Assembly (NCBI GenBank): GCA_023091735.1
Contig: JALKBU010000006.1
Location: 62,001-126,000, forward strand
Length of the DNA stretch: 64,000 nucleotides
Direction: 5' to 3'
Origin: Trichomonas tenax
Taxonomy: Eukaryota; Parabasalia; Trichomonadida; Trichomonadidae
Position numbers and translations under genes: made by a program. The notes under the pieces are model-generated. The model was not told the DNA's origin, searched no databases, and worked only from the letters and a program-made list of their open reading frames with translations. Below, one piece after another: positions 19,043-29,254 of the stretch (the first letter of the stretch is position 1; each line of letters starts with the position of its first letter).

Positions 19043-21652
19043 ATGAATGAAAGCGTATTTGTTGAAACTTTGGTTGCCTCAATAAGCGGTGACCAAATTG
19101 CAGTTGGAACACTAAATGAAATGTTCCAAAGTGCACCTGCAGAGCTATTACATTACAGTTGCGCCACTATTTTGAATACCGATGATCCGAAAATTCAAGT
19201 TTATGCTCTTTCATATATTTCAAGATTATTAACTCCATCAGCATTACACAATACCACTGAGTTAACAGAATTATTCAATGACCTTGGTGAAAACCGCAAT
19301 GCAATAATCACAGCCATTATGAATTGCTTGCAATCAAGTTTCTCAGAAACAGTGAACCTTGCAGCAAGTATCATTTCTCATATTTGCAGGCTTTTTGATG
19401 CAAAAGAAAGAATAGAACTTCTTGAAAGCCTTCACAATCTATTCAGCCAAGCACAAAACCTAGAATTGAAGTCTGCTGTTATAAGGACATACAAAGAAAT
19501 CATCGCCGCAAAATATCTTAATTTGAATAACTCTTCTATTAAAAAACACACTGAAACAGTTTTAGAGAGCTGTATATCAATGCTTCAAATTGAATCAACA
19601 GACGAGGTTACATGTAATGTTAAAACACCAGCTTCAGATTGCATTAGATTTTTATTTAAATTAAAAGCTCCATGCTTACATCCGTCTATTCTGGCTGAAT
19701 TTAAACCTGCATTAATGATCATCCAAATTATCATAGAAAATTTTGCAGGATGTCTATCGAATGATCTCTTTTATTCACTTTGTAAGACTATTGTGAGAAT
19801 TTTAAAGTATAACGAATCCTCACCTGAAACAAAAGATTTCCTCTTCCAATTATATGAATCGATGCGCGAAAACTTTTCAGTAGAAGAACGTCAAAATGCA
19901 TTTTTGCAATGTTGGGCAAATATTTACGATACTTATTGCAAATCCTCTTTTCCATTACTTGAAACAGATCCATTTTTGATTATTGCATCTGAAATTTCAC
20001 CAGTTTTGTTCCAAATTATTAATATGGCAGGGGAAATTGATATGAACGATATAGAAAACTCTATTCAATACCACTGCCTTCAGTTAGTGGATGTTATTGC
20101 AGAGCATATAGGTCCACACATGTTCTCAGAGCTTTCGTCATTTATTACCAATAACTTCAGCACAGAAAATGCCAATACACTCGCCGCATCACTTTTCGTT
20201 TTTCCTGCAATTATAAAGATCGAAACGGATGAGAGTGCTGAGTTTGTATCAAATAGTTTTGATAACTTATTAGCTCTTGTTCAGTTAGAGGATAATACAT
20301 TGCGGAGTTTTGCTGTCAAGGCTGTGAGATCAGTCATAAGATCAAGATTTATGATTCCTGAAAAGATAACAGAGGTTCTTCAATATTGCTTGCAAAACTT
20401 AAATAACGAAGATGCTGGTGTGGTAAAGAGTCTCTTATCTATATCGAGATCAGTTTTAAAGTCATTTAATTCAAATCAAACTACTAACTTTATTGGCGAA
20501 TATTTCTCACAAATTTTTGCTGCACTGTCGACTTGTTTATCACACAAATCTTTGCAAGATTTAGAATCAAAGGCTCAGATATATAAAGCCATGGCTTTGG
20601 TGATCAAAGGGTTACCTGCGATATGTGATGATGGTGTTGTCAATCAACATTTTGCAACTGTTGTCGAAGAATTTACAAAAGCAGATTTACCAATCAAAGA
20701 CCTTTTAAGTGAGCTCCTCATAGCTTTCATAGCTAAATTACATGTTATCCCGGGATACACTGAAACTGCTATGGGATTGCTTTATGGTTGCCTTGAAGCC
20801 GGAGCTGGAGGTGCAGGCGAGAATATAATTGATGGCATTGAACAATTACTAAACTATGATAGCGGAAATTGCATACGATTCTTTGAAGGCTTGTTCAATT
20901 TCTTACCAGCATTCATCATGGGAGATGGAAGTTCTAATACCAAAGCTATTTATTGTCTTGGATCATTATTTAGGATGGGAGAAGATATAATTCCCGAAGC
21001 TTCTGTTGAGCAAACTGCTAATTCTCTTTTGACCATGTTAAATCAATTCGCATATCGCGAGGATGGAACAATTGCATTGTTTTCTTCATTATCGGATGTT
21101 TTAAGAAGAGTTCCTACAGGCGTTATTCCACAATTCGTTCACGATTCTGCTTCAATGGTTGATAAATATAATGATCTGGTTAAGTCTTGGATTCCTCGAA
21201 GTAAGAAGCCATTCATAACCAGAATGTTCATTGTATTGTTCACCAATTATAAGGTACTTGCTAGAATTTTCAATAATGTCGAAAGTGTAATGCATTTCTA
21301 TACGCAGATCAAAGACGACTTGATTGAACTCAATGCATTACTTGGAATTTCAGATATAAAGACCCAGATTAAGAGTATGACTGCTTATGAAAGAAGAAAG
21401 CAGGAAGATAATGAAGTTTTCTATCTTATTAAAGTAGTCGTTAGTGCAATTGACTCCTTCATAGAATGGTACAACATGAACGATTGGAGTAGATTAGGTC
21501 CTGAGGGTAACTCATTAAAGATTAAAGCGGGATACTTATGCTCCCACAATTCATTTGGTAAATTCCTTCTTGCAGCAACGGCAAATCCTGATACCAACCA
21601 AGCAGAATTTGCAAGAGCTGTGTCCATTAAGAGGCAAGAAATCAGTATTTAA
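19043..21652 (+). CDS. HEAT-repeat karyopherin-like protein
   Basis: The 869-residue protein is all-alpha, with repeated helix pairs typical of HEAT repeats. The C-terminal third (for example KAIYCLGSLFRMGEDIIPEA and ALFSSLSDVLRRVPTGVIPQ) has the same rhythm as the C-terminal helices of the importin encoded at 3224-6136. It could be a divergent importin-beta-type transport receptor. The N-terminal Ran-binding region is not clearly recognisable, so another HEAT scaffold is possible. The last about 90 residues (WYNMNDWSRLGPEG onward) do not resemble the family. TCAAAA lies directly before the ATG as a weak initiator. Confidence 0.6.
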   Translation: MNESVFVETLVASISGDQIAVGTLNEMFQSAPAELLHYSCATILNTDDPKIQVYALSYISRLLTPSALHNTTELTELFNDLGENRNAIITAIMNCLQSSFSETVNLAASIISHICRLFDAKERIELLESLHNLFSQAQNLELKSAVIRTYKEIIAAKYLNLNNSSIKKHTETVLESCISMLQIESTDEVTCNVKTPASDCIRFLFKLKAPCLHPSILAEFKPALMIIQIIIENFAGCLSNDLFYSLCKTIVRILKYNESSPETKDFLFQLYESMRENFSVEERQNAFLQCWANIYDTYCKSSFPLLETDPFLIIASEISPVLFQIINMAGEIDMNDIENSIQYHCLQLVDVIAEHIGPHMFSELSSFITNNFSTENANTLAASLFVFPAIIKIETDESAEFVSNSFDNLLALVQLEDNTLRSFAVKAVRSVIRSRFMIPEKITEVLQYCLQNLNNEDAGVVKSLLSISRSVLKSFNSNQTTNFIGEYFSQIFAALSTCLSHKSLQDLESKAQIYKAMALVIKGLPAICDDGVVNQHFATVVEEFTKADLPIKDLLSELLIAFIAKLHVIPGYTETAMGLLYGCLEAGAGGAGENIIDGIEQLLNYDSGNCIRFFEGLFNFLPAFIMGDGSSNTKAIYCLGSLFRMGEDIIPEASVEQTANSLLTMLNQFAYREDGTIALFSSLSDVLRRVPTGVIPQFVHDSASMVDKYNDLVKSWIPRSKKPFITRMFIVLFTNYKVLARIFNNVESVMHFYTQIKDDLIELNALLGISDIKTQIKSMTAYERRKQEDNEVFYLIKVVVSAIDSFIEWYNMNDWSRLGPEGNSLKIKAGYLCSHNSFGKFLLAATANPDTNQAEFARAVSIKRQEISI

Positions 21653-21737
21653 CAATCATTTTTATATTGTTTTGTTATTGATAAATTATATATTTTTGCC
21701 ATGTAAATTATATTCTGACACGTAAAATCAGAATCAT

Positions 21738-23207
21738 ATGAACAAGAAATTTACCTTAGACAGCATTGCTTATTACCCTCACCCGCCAGATTTTACGTTC
21801 ATTATTGAAGATGAAACTTATTGCTGTAACTTAATCCAAATTCTCGCAATTTCTGGTGAAATTCAACAACTCTATCAGCGTAATCCAAACATAAATAGTT
21901 ATAAATTCGATAAACTGAAAGACCCATACGATAATTTTTCATTATTCATCGATTTATTGAATGGTTCTAATGTTGAATTAAATTTCGAAAATGCAATCTT
22001 ATTATATAATATTGGATTGATTTTAGATATCCCATACCTCATAAATGAAGCAGGAAAATACGCTACGCCAGAAATTACTGAGAAAAATGCAGTAAGTTAT
22101 TGCCAATTGCTGTTTGAACACGGAGTTGATTATGAAAAACCAGCTTTGTTCATAGCTGCTAATTGGGATACATTTAGTAACATGAGTGAAACGATAAACA
22201 TGCCTGTCGAAGTCTTAGATACGATTATTCAAATTGATGGCTTTAAAGTTGTATCAGAAACAGAGTTATTTGAGTGGATAGAGAACTTAGTAAGTATCAA
22301 GGGAAAACAATACATTCGTTTGTTTGGCCATGTTATTTTCTCGAAACTGAGAAGACATCACATGAAGCACCTTATTGACATTCTTTCACAAGATACCATT
22401 GATCCATTTGTATGGCAAGAGTTAGATGAAAGATTGACAATGAAAATTGATCCAGACGAAAGATTAGATCCATCTGAAGATGAAGATAGCTCAATAAATG
22501 AAGAAGTTCAACAGCAGTCTACAGAACAAGAAATAGAACATGCATCAGATCCAATACAATTAAATCAACCAATTGTTCAAGTTATTCCACCAAGCATCGA
22601 AGAGATTCAACACCAAATGGAGGAAGAGGATGAGTTTAACGATAAAAATAGAGAAGAAACATATATAGATTTATCATACGAACCAGATTATCGCTTAAAT
22701 GGTGTGATATCGTTTATTAAGAATCAATTAGGCCCGAATTATACAGATGCAGTCATAGCAACGGGTGGTGGTACAAAAGTAAAGAAAATTGGAAATATAT
22801 TCGACTATGATGACACAAAAACATCATGGTGGGACAATTTTGATCTTTCAATTAACAGATGTGCAAAAGAAAATGCATGGTGCATGATAGAAATTAAAGG
22901 GTACGTCTTATGCCTTCAAGCATATACATTAGCATCCCCTGCTAATCGACTTTCTTTCCACCAACCAAAATCTTGGAGAATAGAAGTATCAAGTGATGGT
23001 GTTAATTTTATGACTGTTCATGAAGTTAACAAATGTCCTGAAATGAATGTTCAATATCCAATTGTTACTTTTGAGTTGCAAGAAACCGGACCTATTAGAT
23101 TTGTAAAGCTTGTTCTACTGGAGAATTATGCATCATCACAATCTAATAACCAATTCGAGTTGAGTTTGAGCGCGTTTGAACTCTATGGAAGGCTTCGGCA
23201 AATCTAA
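21738..23207 (+). CDS. BTB-like and F5/8 type C (discoidin-like) domain protein
   Basis: The 489-residue protein has an N-terminal BTB/POZ-like fold (about residues 15-110: FTFIIEDETYCCNLIQILAIS, then ILLYNIGLILDIPYLIN). A BACK-like helical segment runs to about 230 and an acidic linker (EDEDSSINEE) to about 310. The C-terminal galactose-binding-like beta-sandwich of the F5/8 C class (about 320-487) includes WCMIEIKGYVLCLQAYTL, SWRIEVSSDG and IRFVKLVLL. Trichomonads have many BTB proteins of this plan. BTB domains dimerise and often act as cullin-3 adaptors, so a substrate-adaptor role is possible. There is no signal peptide, so the sandwich is intracellular. TCATATG at the start codon gives a very short 5' UTR. 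Confidence 0.68.
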   Translation: MNKKFTLDSIAYYPHPPDFTFIIEDETYCCNLIQILAISGEIQQLYQRNPNINSYKFDKLKDPYDNFSLFIDLLNGSNVELNFENAILLYNIGLILDIPYLINEAGKYATPEITEKNAVSYCQLLFEHGVDYEKPALFIAANWDTFSNMSETINMPVEVLDTIIQIDGFKVVSETELFEWIENLVSIKGKQYIRLFGHVIFSKLRRHHMKHLIDILSQDTIDPFVWQELDERLTMKIDPDERLDPSEDEDSSINEEVQQQSTEQEIEHASDPIQLNQPIVQVIPPSIEEIQHQMEEEDEFNDKNREETYIDLSYEPDYRLNGVISFIKNQLGPNYTDAVIATGGGTKVKKIGNIFDYDDTKTSWWDNFDLSINRCAKENAWCMIEIKGYVLCLQAYTLASPANRLSFHQPKSWRIEVSSDGVNFMTVHEVNKCPEMNVQYPIVTFELQETGPIRFVKLVLLENYASSQSNNQFELSLSAFELYGRLRQI

Positions 23208-23387
23208 TTTTATTTAATAAACATTGTGAAATAGATTTATTATAATAATACAAAACAACATTACTTTAAAATAAACATCAAAAATTGCTATCAGATAGAA
23301 AGAGTTGATATTTAGCATGGTTAATTAATACAATATTGTAGCTGAAAACAAGAGAACATGGTTTTGATTCATTTCATTGAAATATAA

Positions 23388-23884
23388 TTAAATTGAATCT
23401 GGATTCTTAACAATATGAATATATGACCTGATATCGCTGAGTTTGTTCATATCCTTCAGATTGTCAATAAGCTTCTGAAGAACGTTATCTGTAAGTTCTC
23501 CTCTAAAAGGTGTAACAGCAAAAAGATTGTCGTGATACGGAGTCGCCTCCGACCAGTCGTCGATGAGTAGTGTTCTTTCGAGTGGTGTATTGAGAAAATT
23601 GATGTTTTTTTCTTCTGCGGACCATATCATCAGCAGTAAAGAAGTTTAATATTCTGGATTTGGGGTTGCTGAAACAATCAAAGATTTATTTCAGCGTAAG
23701 CTTTATCTCTTGCTGTGAATAAATAAACGTTAAAATTATTACTGCAAAAATCCAAGAATTTGTCCATAAAAGGCCTTTTCATGACCTTGTAGTTCCTTCC
23801 GTTCATTTCAAACCCAAAATCGAAATTTGATGATATTGAACCTAACTGGTATGTCAACGTATTATCAACATCAAGGAAAACCAT
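23388..23884 (-). pseudogene. FCP1/SCP (NIF-type) phosphatase, two frameshifts
   Basis: From the ATG at 23884 the first frame encodes MVFLDVDNTLTYQLG, in which DVDNT is the DxDxT catalytic motif of the HAD-type CTD phosphatases, then KRPFMDKFLDFCS and VYLFTARDKAYAEI. The last frame encodes LERTLLIDDWSEATPYHDN, matching the second family motif (LIIDDSP). The two are linked through the third frame (FDCFSNPK to FFTADDM) if one extra T at 23688 and one extra A in the A7 run at 23605-23611 are ignored. These enzymes dephosphorylate Ser/Thr, classically on the RNA polymerase II tail. No initiator precedes the ATG. Either a decayed gene or two sequencing errors would explain it. Confidence 0.65.
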
Positions 23885-24201
23885 CAACCGCGGTAATTCG
23901 TTTTCATGGATTCAATAACAAGGAAAACTGTCAACCTTTTTTGATTATCGTATATTTTTGTTAAGGTAAAACATTGCTATGAATTTACAGTATGACGTTT
24001 CGCGCGATGGGTGTGATTCAAAACAACTAGAGTTACATTTTGGTTCATATAGTAAATTGACATAAATTAATAATTGAAATATTCCTCTTCAACTACGTGC
24101 AGATAATTTTCCTACTCTCTTCTGAACTCTCTTGTCTTTATTCATTTATATTTTAACAGAGATCATCCTTCAATCTATTGGAGATGAAAAACGAGTGCGA
24201 A

Positions 24202-24440
24202 TTATTTAAAGAAGATAATGTTCTGGTGATTTCTGTTTGGAATTCCAAATCGAAACTTCAAGGTTTGGCCAACGGTAAGACGTTCTTTCTTGTCAACAGT
24301 AATTAAACAGGAAATTAAATATGCGCATGGAATCGACAAAAAACACGGAATTGTATAAACACGTAACCATGGCAAATAGGGCAATACCACAAATCCATAC
24401 TCCATTTGTTAATTCAAAAGATAAGTTGGAAAATGAATTA
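24202..24440 (-). pseudogene. Protein-kinase C-lobe remnant
   Basis: Read on the minus strand, one frame around 24350-24410 gives NGVWICGIALFAMVT. This fits kinase subdomain IX of CAMK/AMPK-like kinases (DVWSxGVILYAMV). The next frame (about 24340-24202) gives AYLISCLITVDKKERLTVGQ, which fits subdomain XI (LISKMLTVDPKKRLT). One base less in the T6 run at 24338-24343 (A run on the plus strand) would join them. The rest of the kinase is absent, because the neighbouring chromodomain gene begins at once upstream. This looks like the tail of a dead kinase gene. Confidence 0.5.
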
Positions 24441-24457
24441 ACAAACGCATTTTCGTG

Positions 24458-25465
24458 TTACAGTTCGTCAATCAAAGCATCAATAAGTAGATTTGGGCAC
24501 ATATAACGCGCCACATCGAATGAAGCTGTTACTTCACCTTCCTCATCAGCAATTTTCATAGAAACAGCATACTTATCTGAACTCATTAGCCTGTATATCT
24601 GTGTGACTTCTAAAATGTTAAGACCAAATTGATTAGGAAGCATGTAGCTTGAGAGTTCATCAGGTAAATTGATATCATAAAACTCATTTGTGTTTGGAAA
24701 ACAATTCTCACATTCGATTTTAAAACCATTTTCTGTTTGTATTTCTTCATCTGATTCAAAAATCGATAAACTTTCAGATTCTTCAGAATCACTTGACTCT
24801 GTCGAAAAAGTATATCTTTGTCCAGAATTACGTATAAGTTCTTCAATTGTTTCTGATGAATCAGATTCTGATTCGGAATGTTTTTCTGGTTGTTCTTGTT
24901 TTTCATCGTTTTGTTCAGGGTCACTTGGTTGTGAATTCTTTCCCGGATTTTCCTCAACACCAGAATGTGAGGTATTGTGATCACTAATTATATTATCATA
25001 AACAACATGGTTTTGATTTTCAGCGTCTGGTTTTGGTTGTGGTGAGGGTGGTAGGATTATTTCTTTTGGTAAATTTTCGTCTTCTGATTCCTCAGATATT
25101 GAAGAAGACGAATTTCTGAATCTTCTGGTATTTGTTCGACTTTTTACTTTCATATTTTTGTTTTTCTGTTGTTGTTTCTTCAGTTCAGCTCTTAGTTTTC
25201 GAATACTCATTTTCTTTGCAAGTTTTGGTGGAGGTAACCCTTTTTCTCTGGCTTCATTTTTCTTAAAATCATTATAAATCGCTATTGCTCTCGGGCAAAC
25301 ATTGAAAAATTCTTGAATTGCTATTTCACATTGATCAAGATTCGATTCTGGTTCCCATGTTTCTTCGCAATCAGATCCCCAATTAACCTTAAAGAAAATA
25401 TGATTCAATTCTGGAGGAATATTAATAGCAGTTATGCTTTTAACTTCATATTCTTCTTCCTCCAT
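24458..25465 (-). CDS. HP1-like chromodomain protein
   Basis: From the ATG at 25465 the protein has 335 residues. An N-terminal chromodomain spans about residues 5-55: EYEVKSITAINI, then FFKVNWGSDCEETWEPESNL, whose Trp-Glu-Pro-Glu core is diagnostic. A Lys/Arg-rich stretch and a long Ser/Glu-rich disordered linker (about 90-245) follow. The C-terminus (YAVSMKIADEEGEV through FDVARYMCPNLLIDALIDEL) resembles a chromoshadow domain, in which HP1 has ANVKCPQIVIAFYEERL. This is the plan of heterochromatin protein 1, which reads methylated H3K9 and dimerises through the shadow domain. The aromatic cage is only partly visible. The gene is divergent from the cullin gene, with 27 bases between the two probable ATGs. 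Confidence 0.72.
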   Translation of the reverse strand: MEEEEYEVKSITAINIPPELNHIFFKVNWGSDCEETWEPESNLDQCEIAIQEFFNVCPRAIAIYNDFKKNEAREKGLPPPKLAKKMSIRKLRAELKKQQQKNKNMKVKSRTNTRRFRNSSSSISEESEDENLPKEIILPPSPQPKPDAENQNHVVYDNIISDHNTSHSGVEENPGKNSQPSDPEQNDEKQEQPEKHSESESDSSETIEELIRNSGQRYTFSTESSDSEESESLSIFESDEEIQTENGFKIECENCFPNTNEFYDINLPDELSSYMLPNQFGLNILEVTQIYRLMSSDKYAVSMKIADEEGEVTASFDVARYMCPNLLIDALIDEL

Positions 25466-25478
25466 AATCAAAATATGT

Positions 25479-25495
25479 CATGTAAATTTTACATG
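25479..25495. promoter_or_regulatory. Palindrome in the divergent HP1-like/cullin promoter
   Basis: CATGTAAATTTTACATG is an exact 8-bp inverted repeat around one base. It covers the interval between the start codons of the two divergent genes and overlaps the probable cullin start. TCATGTAAATTT within it could serve as an initiator for the plus strand. Confidence 0.5.
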
Positions 25496-27607
25496 TCAAA
25501 AGATAGTTACAACTTCATGAGGACTAAACAGTGCCGTACTCCTCTTCATGATGGGTTTGACATTCCAAATATCGCGCATATAACCAGAGGATTTTCTGTC
25601 AAGTCCATGCGGCCTCCAAACTTAATCAAGGCTCCTTTTGAAATTCCACAAACAAGAGATTTTGAGTTTTTCCACGAAATATTTGAAGAATCAATAGCAA
25701 ATTGCCTTACAGTAGATGATTGCGACATCAATATTCCGAAAATTACGAGAGTTTCTCAAAGTTTATCTTTAACTCCAGATTGTGTAAAAGCTCACGAGTT
25801 TATTTCTAATTACGTCATCAATTTTGCCAATTCCATTCCAGTCGAGATTAGCAAATGTAAAACCGCCCAAGAAATTGGTTTGTTTTGGGAAAATATACAA
25901 AGAAAACTCTCTTTAATAACACAAACTTTCTCATATTTATGCAAGAAGTCATTAAACTTGATGTCATATAGAGACATATTCCTTGATGCACTCAAGAGCG
26001 TGTATAATCAAAACCATGATTTATTTGAGCAAGTTGCATCCATTATTCTTGATGCATACAACCTGTGCCGAGAAGATCTCAGCTCTGAAAATCTCAAAGT
26101 CCAGTTTTTGTTCATTAATGACACCGGTTTATTTGATCTTTTGTTTATCGACATGCTCATTAATTCAGTGTTAAATGTTGTTACACCCGCCATTCAGGAG
26201 AGTATCAATCATGGTATCGCCCATTACTTGCATGAAGCCCAAAACATTGCAAGAAGAGAAGAAAGGCTTGCTGCTAATCTTTTAACACAAACGCAACTTA
26301 GAAAACTCACGTCTAGCCTTAATACATCAATATTCACAAACAATTTACGCACATTTGTGTCTGGAGGTCTTCATGAACTTGTTGCTCAGAGTGACTCTGA
26401 ATCGATTACGATTTGTGCCCAGTTTTCGACAATCACCAACACTTCTACAACATTCACACAAGATTTGGCTCGTGTTTTCGAAGAAGAAGTATCCAAGTGC
26501 TTCGAGAAAGATGATCCAATCCCCGACATCATTGTCCTCTATAAAGCTTTGTCTGCTTTCGTCAGTGCTGCATTCGGAAGTAACAGCGCAAGAGTCTTAA
26601 CCTCCGGCTTTAAGAGAGGTTTCAAAGTTGATGACGAAGGAACTGCCAGGAAACTCGAAATTTCAATCCATAAATCATTCCCACATGGATGTGATATTTC
26701 TCCATACTATGGATTATTCAGAATGCTTAGATGCAAAGATACATTCCAGTCATATCACACAATGTACTTGAACAGGAGAGCTCTCGAGTGTTCGACTGAA
26801 CAGTTGGCAGCAGATAGAGAGTTTGCTTCACGCTTGCAAGAATCATGCGGAACAAAGTACACAGAACCAATTGATCAAACATTTGCAGATATTGACCTTT
26901 CAGCAGCTCTATTCAAGAAATTCTGCAAATCGAAGGTTATCAAGTCATGGTCTCCTTTAGTTTTGTCTAGAGAAAGCTGGGCAACGATTGAACTAGTATC
27001 AGGAATATTGCCGCCAGAATTTATGAATTACCAAAATGATTTTGAGAAATACTTCAAGACTGAATGCCGTAGAAAATCTCTTCAATGGGATTTACGCTTG
27101 TCAAGGGTCACAATGACATGCACTGGATTTGCAAATTTGAAACAGATCACATGCACAGGAATTGTTGCTTTAGTGTTGCTAGCTCTTTCTAAAGGCTTGA
27201 ACACTTTAGAGGCTGTTTGTGCTGATACCGGATTAACAGACAAGGATGTACAGAATTCCATTAACAAGATGTCTCAAAGAAAGAATGGAAAAGTTGTTGT
27301 AAAACCAATGTTATTAAATTCAGACGCATCTGTTGAAGGTGGAATTCTTGATGTATTTTATTATGTTCCATCGACATCCACATCATCCGAGAAGACTCCT
27401 GTGAACCATGATAAACAGATTGAAGCCGCAATTATGAAAATCCTCAAGGAAAAGCACATCTTAGGAAAAGATGAACTCAAAGCCGAGGTTTCTAAATTCC
27501 TTCCTTTCCCTGTTGAAGATAAAGATTTCGAAGCTCGAATTAAGTCGCTTGACTCGCAGACTTACATCAAGATTGATCCATCAGGAAAGATTCATTATTT
27601 GCCTTAA
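25493..27607 (+). CDS. Cullin, scaffold of an SCF-type ubiquitin ligase
   Basis: The protein is 704 residues from the ATG at 25493, within the usual cullin range. The cullin-homology region is clear: YLNRRALECSTEQLA, SRLQESCGTKYT, FADIDLSAALFKKFC and LQWDLRLSRVTMT match the conserved cullin core that binds the RING protein. The C-terminal winged-helix neddylation domain reads EAAIMKILKEKHILG, placing the acceptor lysine at about residue 652. The protein ends HYLP, where most cullins end YLA. Cullins carry a substrate adaptor at the N-terminus and RBX1 at the C-terminus. The open frame extends upstream to 25313, but that part overlaps the chromodomain gene on the other strand and looks non-coding. 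Starts at 25475 or 25517 are alternatives. Confidence 0.88.
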   Translation: MSKDSYNFMRTKQCRTPLHDGFDIPNIAHITRGFSVKSMRPPNLIKAPFEIPQTRDFEFFHEIFEESIANCLTVDDCDINIPKITRVSQSLSLTPDCVKAHEFISNYVINFANSIPVEISKCKTAQEIGLFWENIQRKLSLITQTFSYLCKKSLNLMSYRDIFLDALKSVYNQNHDLFEQVASIILDAYNLCREDLSSENLKVQFLFINDTGLFDLLFIDMLINSVLNVVTPAIQESINHGIAHYLHEAQNIARREERLAANLLTQTQLRKLTSSLNTSIFTNNLRTFVSGGLHELVAQSDSESITICAQFSTITNTSTTFTQDLARVFEEEVSKCFEKDDPIPDIIVLYKALSAFVSAAFGSNSARVLTSGFKRGFKVDDEGTARKLEISIHKSFPHGCDISPYYGLFRMLRCKDTFQSYHTMYLNRRALECSTEQLAADREFASRLQESCGTKYTEPIDQTFADIDLSAALFKKFCKSKVIKSWSPLVLSRESWATIELVSGILPPEFMNYQNDFEKYFKTECRRKSLQWDLRLSRVTMTCTGFANLKQITCTGIVALVLLALSKGLNTLEAVCADTGLTDKDVQNSINKMSQRKNGKVVVKPMLLNSDASVEGGILDVFYYVPSTSTSSEKTPVNHDKQIEAAIMKILKEKHILGKDELKAEVSKFLPFPVEDKDFEARIKSLDSQTYIKIDPSGKIHYLP

Positions 27608-27827
27608 ATAAAGATATTTGTTAATAGTAATTACTGATCAAACGAGACAAATACCAAAGCAAAAACATATGAAAGAAGATATTGTATTCACACACGCAAG
27701 TGCTTTGACAGATTAAAAATAATTTGACATATCAAATAGTATGAGTGAAGTAGTGAGAATATATATATAAATTTCTCTCAGTAAATATATTATGGCATAT
27801 ACAGTAATTTTCGGGATTTTACTTTGT

Positions 27828-28088
27828 TTATGGCTGGATTTGCTTAAATTCCTTTAAATAGTCTGGTGTGTTCTCCGGGCGATTTGTATCGATGACAAAT
27901 CTGAAGACGAAGTCCTTGTTGAACATCTTGAGGTTGCTCATGATTGTGATTAAGCCGTCATCAATCTGTGCAGATGTGATCTTGTCGAGCTTGTACTTCT
28001 CGAGGGAGTTAGACCTCCTGTTGAGCCAAACGAGGCCGCCATTGAAAGCCTTGACAACTTCTGGAGCATCAACTTGGAGCTCAGTCAT
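27828..28088 (-). CDS. Small protein of 86 residues, unknown function
   Basis: The ATG at 28088 (MTELQVDAPEVVKAF) is preferred over the one at 28121, since codon quality improves from there on. The codons are strongly biased to CTC, AAG, AAC, GAC and ATC, like actin, so this is very probably a real and well expressed gene. The sequence alternates short strands and one helix (VWLNRRSNSLEKYKL, then FVFRFVIDTNRPENTPDYL). No motif is recognised. There is no signal peptide and no membrane segment. No TCA initiator is seen on the minus strand. Confidence 0.65.
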   Translation of the reverse strand: MTELQVDAPEVVKAFNGGLVWLNRRSNSLEKYKLDKITSAQIDDGLITIMSNLKMFNKDFVFRFVIDTNRPENTPDYLKEFKQIQP

Positions 28089-29254
28089 TTTTATATCACT
28101 TTTTATAACCGATTTCTTCACTTTTCGATTTCAACAGCGCAAAATGCTCCAGACATGATAGTTATCGCTAAATTTCAAATTTCGCACTTTGATCACCTTG
28201 TTTAGTTTTTATTCTCCACCAAAAATTTTGGATTACGATCAGTTAAGTTATATCCTCATGATACACTATGCGATTTGATTTTAACCCTAGAAGAGTTTCT
28301 TCTAAATTCGAACATGAACATTGGATATCAGCGCAAATTGTTGTCATGCTTTAATGACAACTCACAATTATGCTATGCATCAATAAAATCTATATTGAAG
28401 ATCATGGAATGTGGATATCGCTTTATATATTGAGTATAGACAGCGACACAAAAGATAGAACAGCAGCACATAATGATAATCAATACTATGTGTTAAGCAC
28501 AGATAATTATTTAAATACTCGCAATCTCAAATCATAGATTGAATCATCACAAAATGATTGATGAGCTCTTTGGGATGCTGCTGTGGATTATCTATGACAT
28601 AAGATGACTGAATGCTCTTTGTATGGTTCCATTTTTTCCGTAATCTTGGCAATTTGTATTGATTGCATGGTAATTATCCAAAATAAATTGTATAAATAAA
28701 ATCATCACATAATGGCTAAGTAAATGATAAATGTCCGAAACAGTAACAAGTTTTATTTTGCTGAGATAAAAATAAGATTGATACGCATTCAAAATCTCTT
28801 AGCAGAACTAATAGAAATTGAATATTGTAACTATCCCTGCAATAAAAGCAATTTTCAACTCAATATTATGGACTTGATGATTCATACCATATGCTATAGT
28901 TCATGCCAAACAATCATACTAATGATGCTTTTAATGAGCACTAAGCTGCAAGGCTTCATTATGACTTCAAGTTGGAGATATTGAAAATGATCGAATTTTG
29001 GAAATTTACTTGATAAATAAAACAGACTCTATACAAGCAAGCTACAGATGGCTTTGAAATTCTCATATACAAAAATTTGAACAAAAAATAATGTGACAAA
29101 ATTTTATTGCCTATTTAATGATTATAATAATATCAGATTACTAAAATGTAAATAATTGAGAACCAAATAATTGTTGGCAAAACCGTTATATTCCCAGAAA
29201 AATGAAAGTTGACGAAAATATGACAATCTGCCGGCAGAACTAAAAAATCTCTCC
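28089..29254 (+). other. Intergenic spacer, about 1.2 kb
   Basis: AT-rich sequence. Two short frames (28592-28792 minus, 28724-28984 plus) overlap each other antisense, use AT-rich codons and have no initiator or motif, so I do not call them. No repeat or RNA gene is recognised. Confidence 0.5.
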
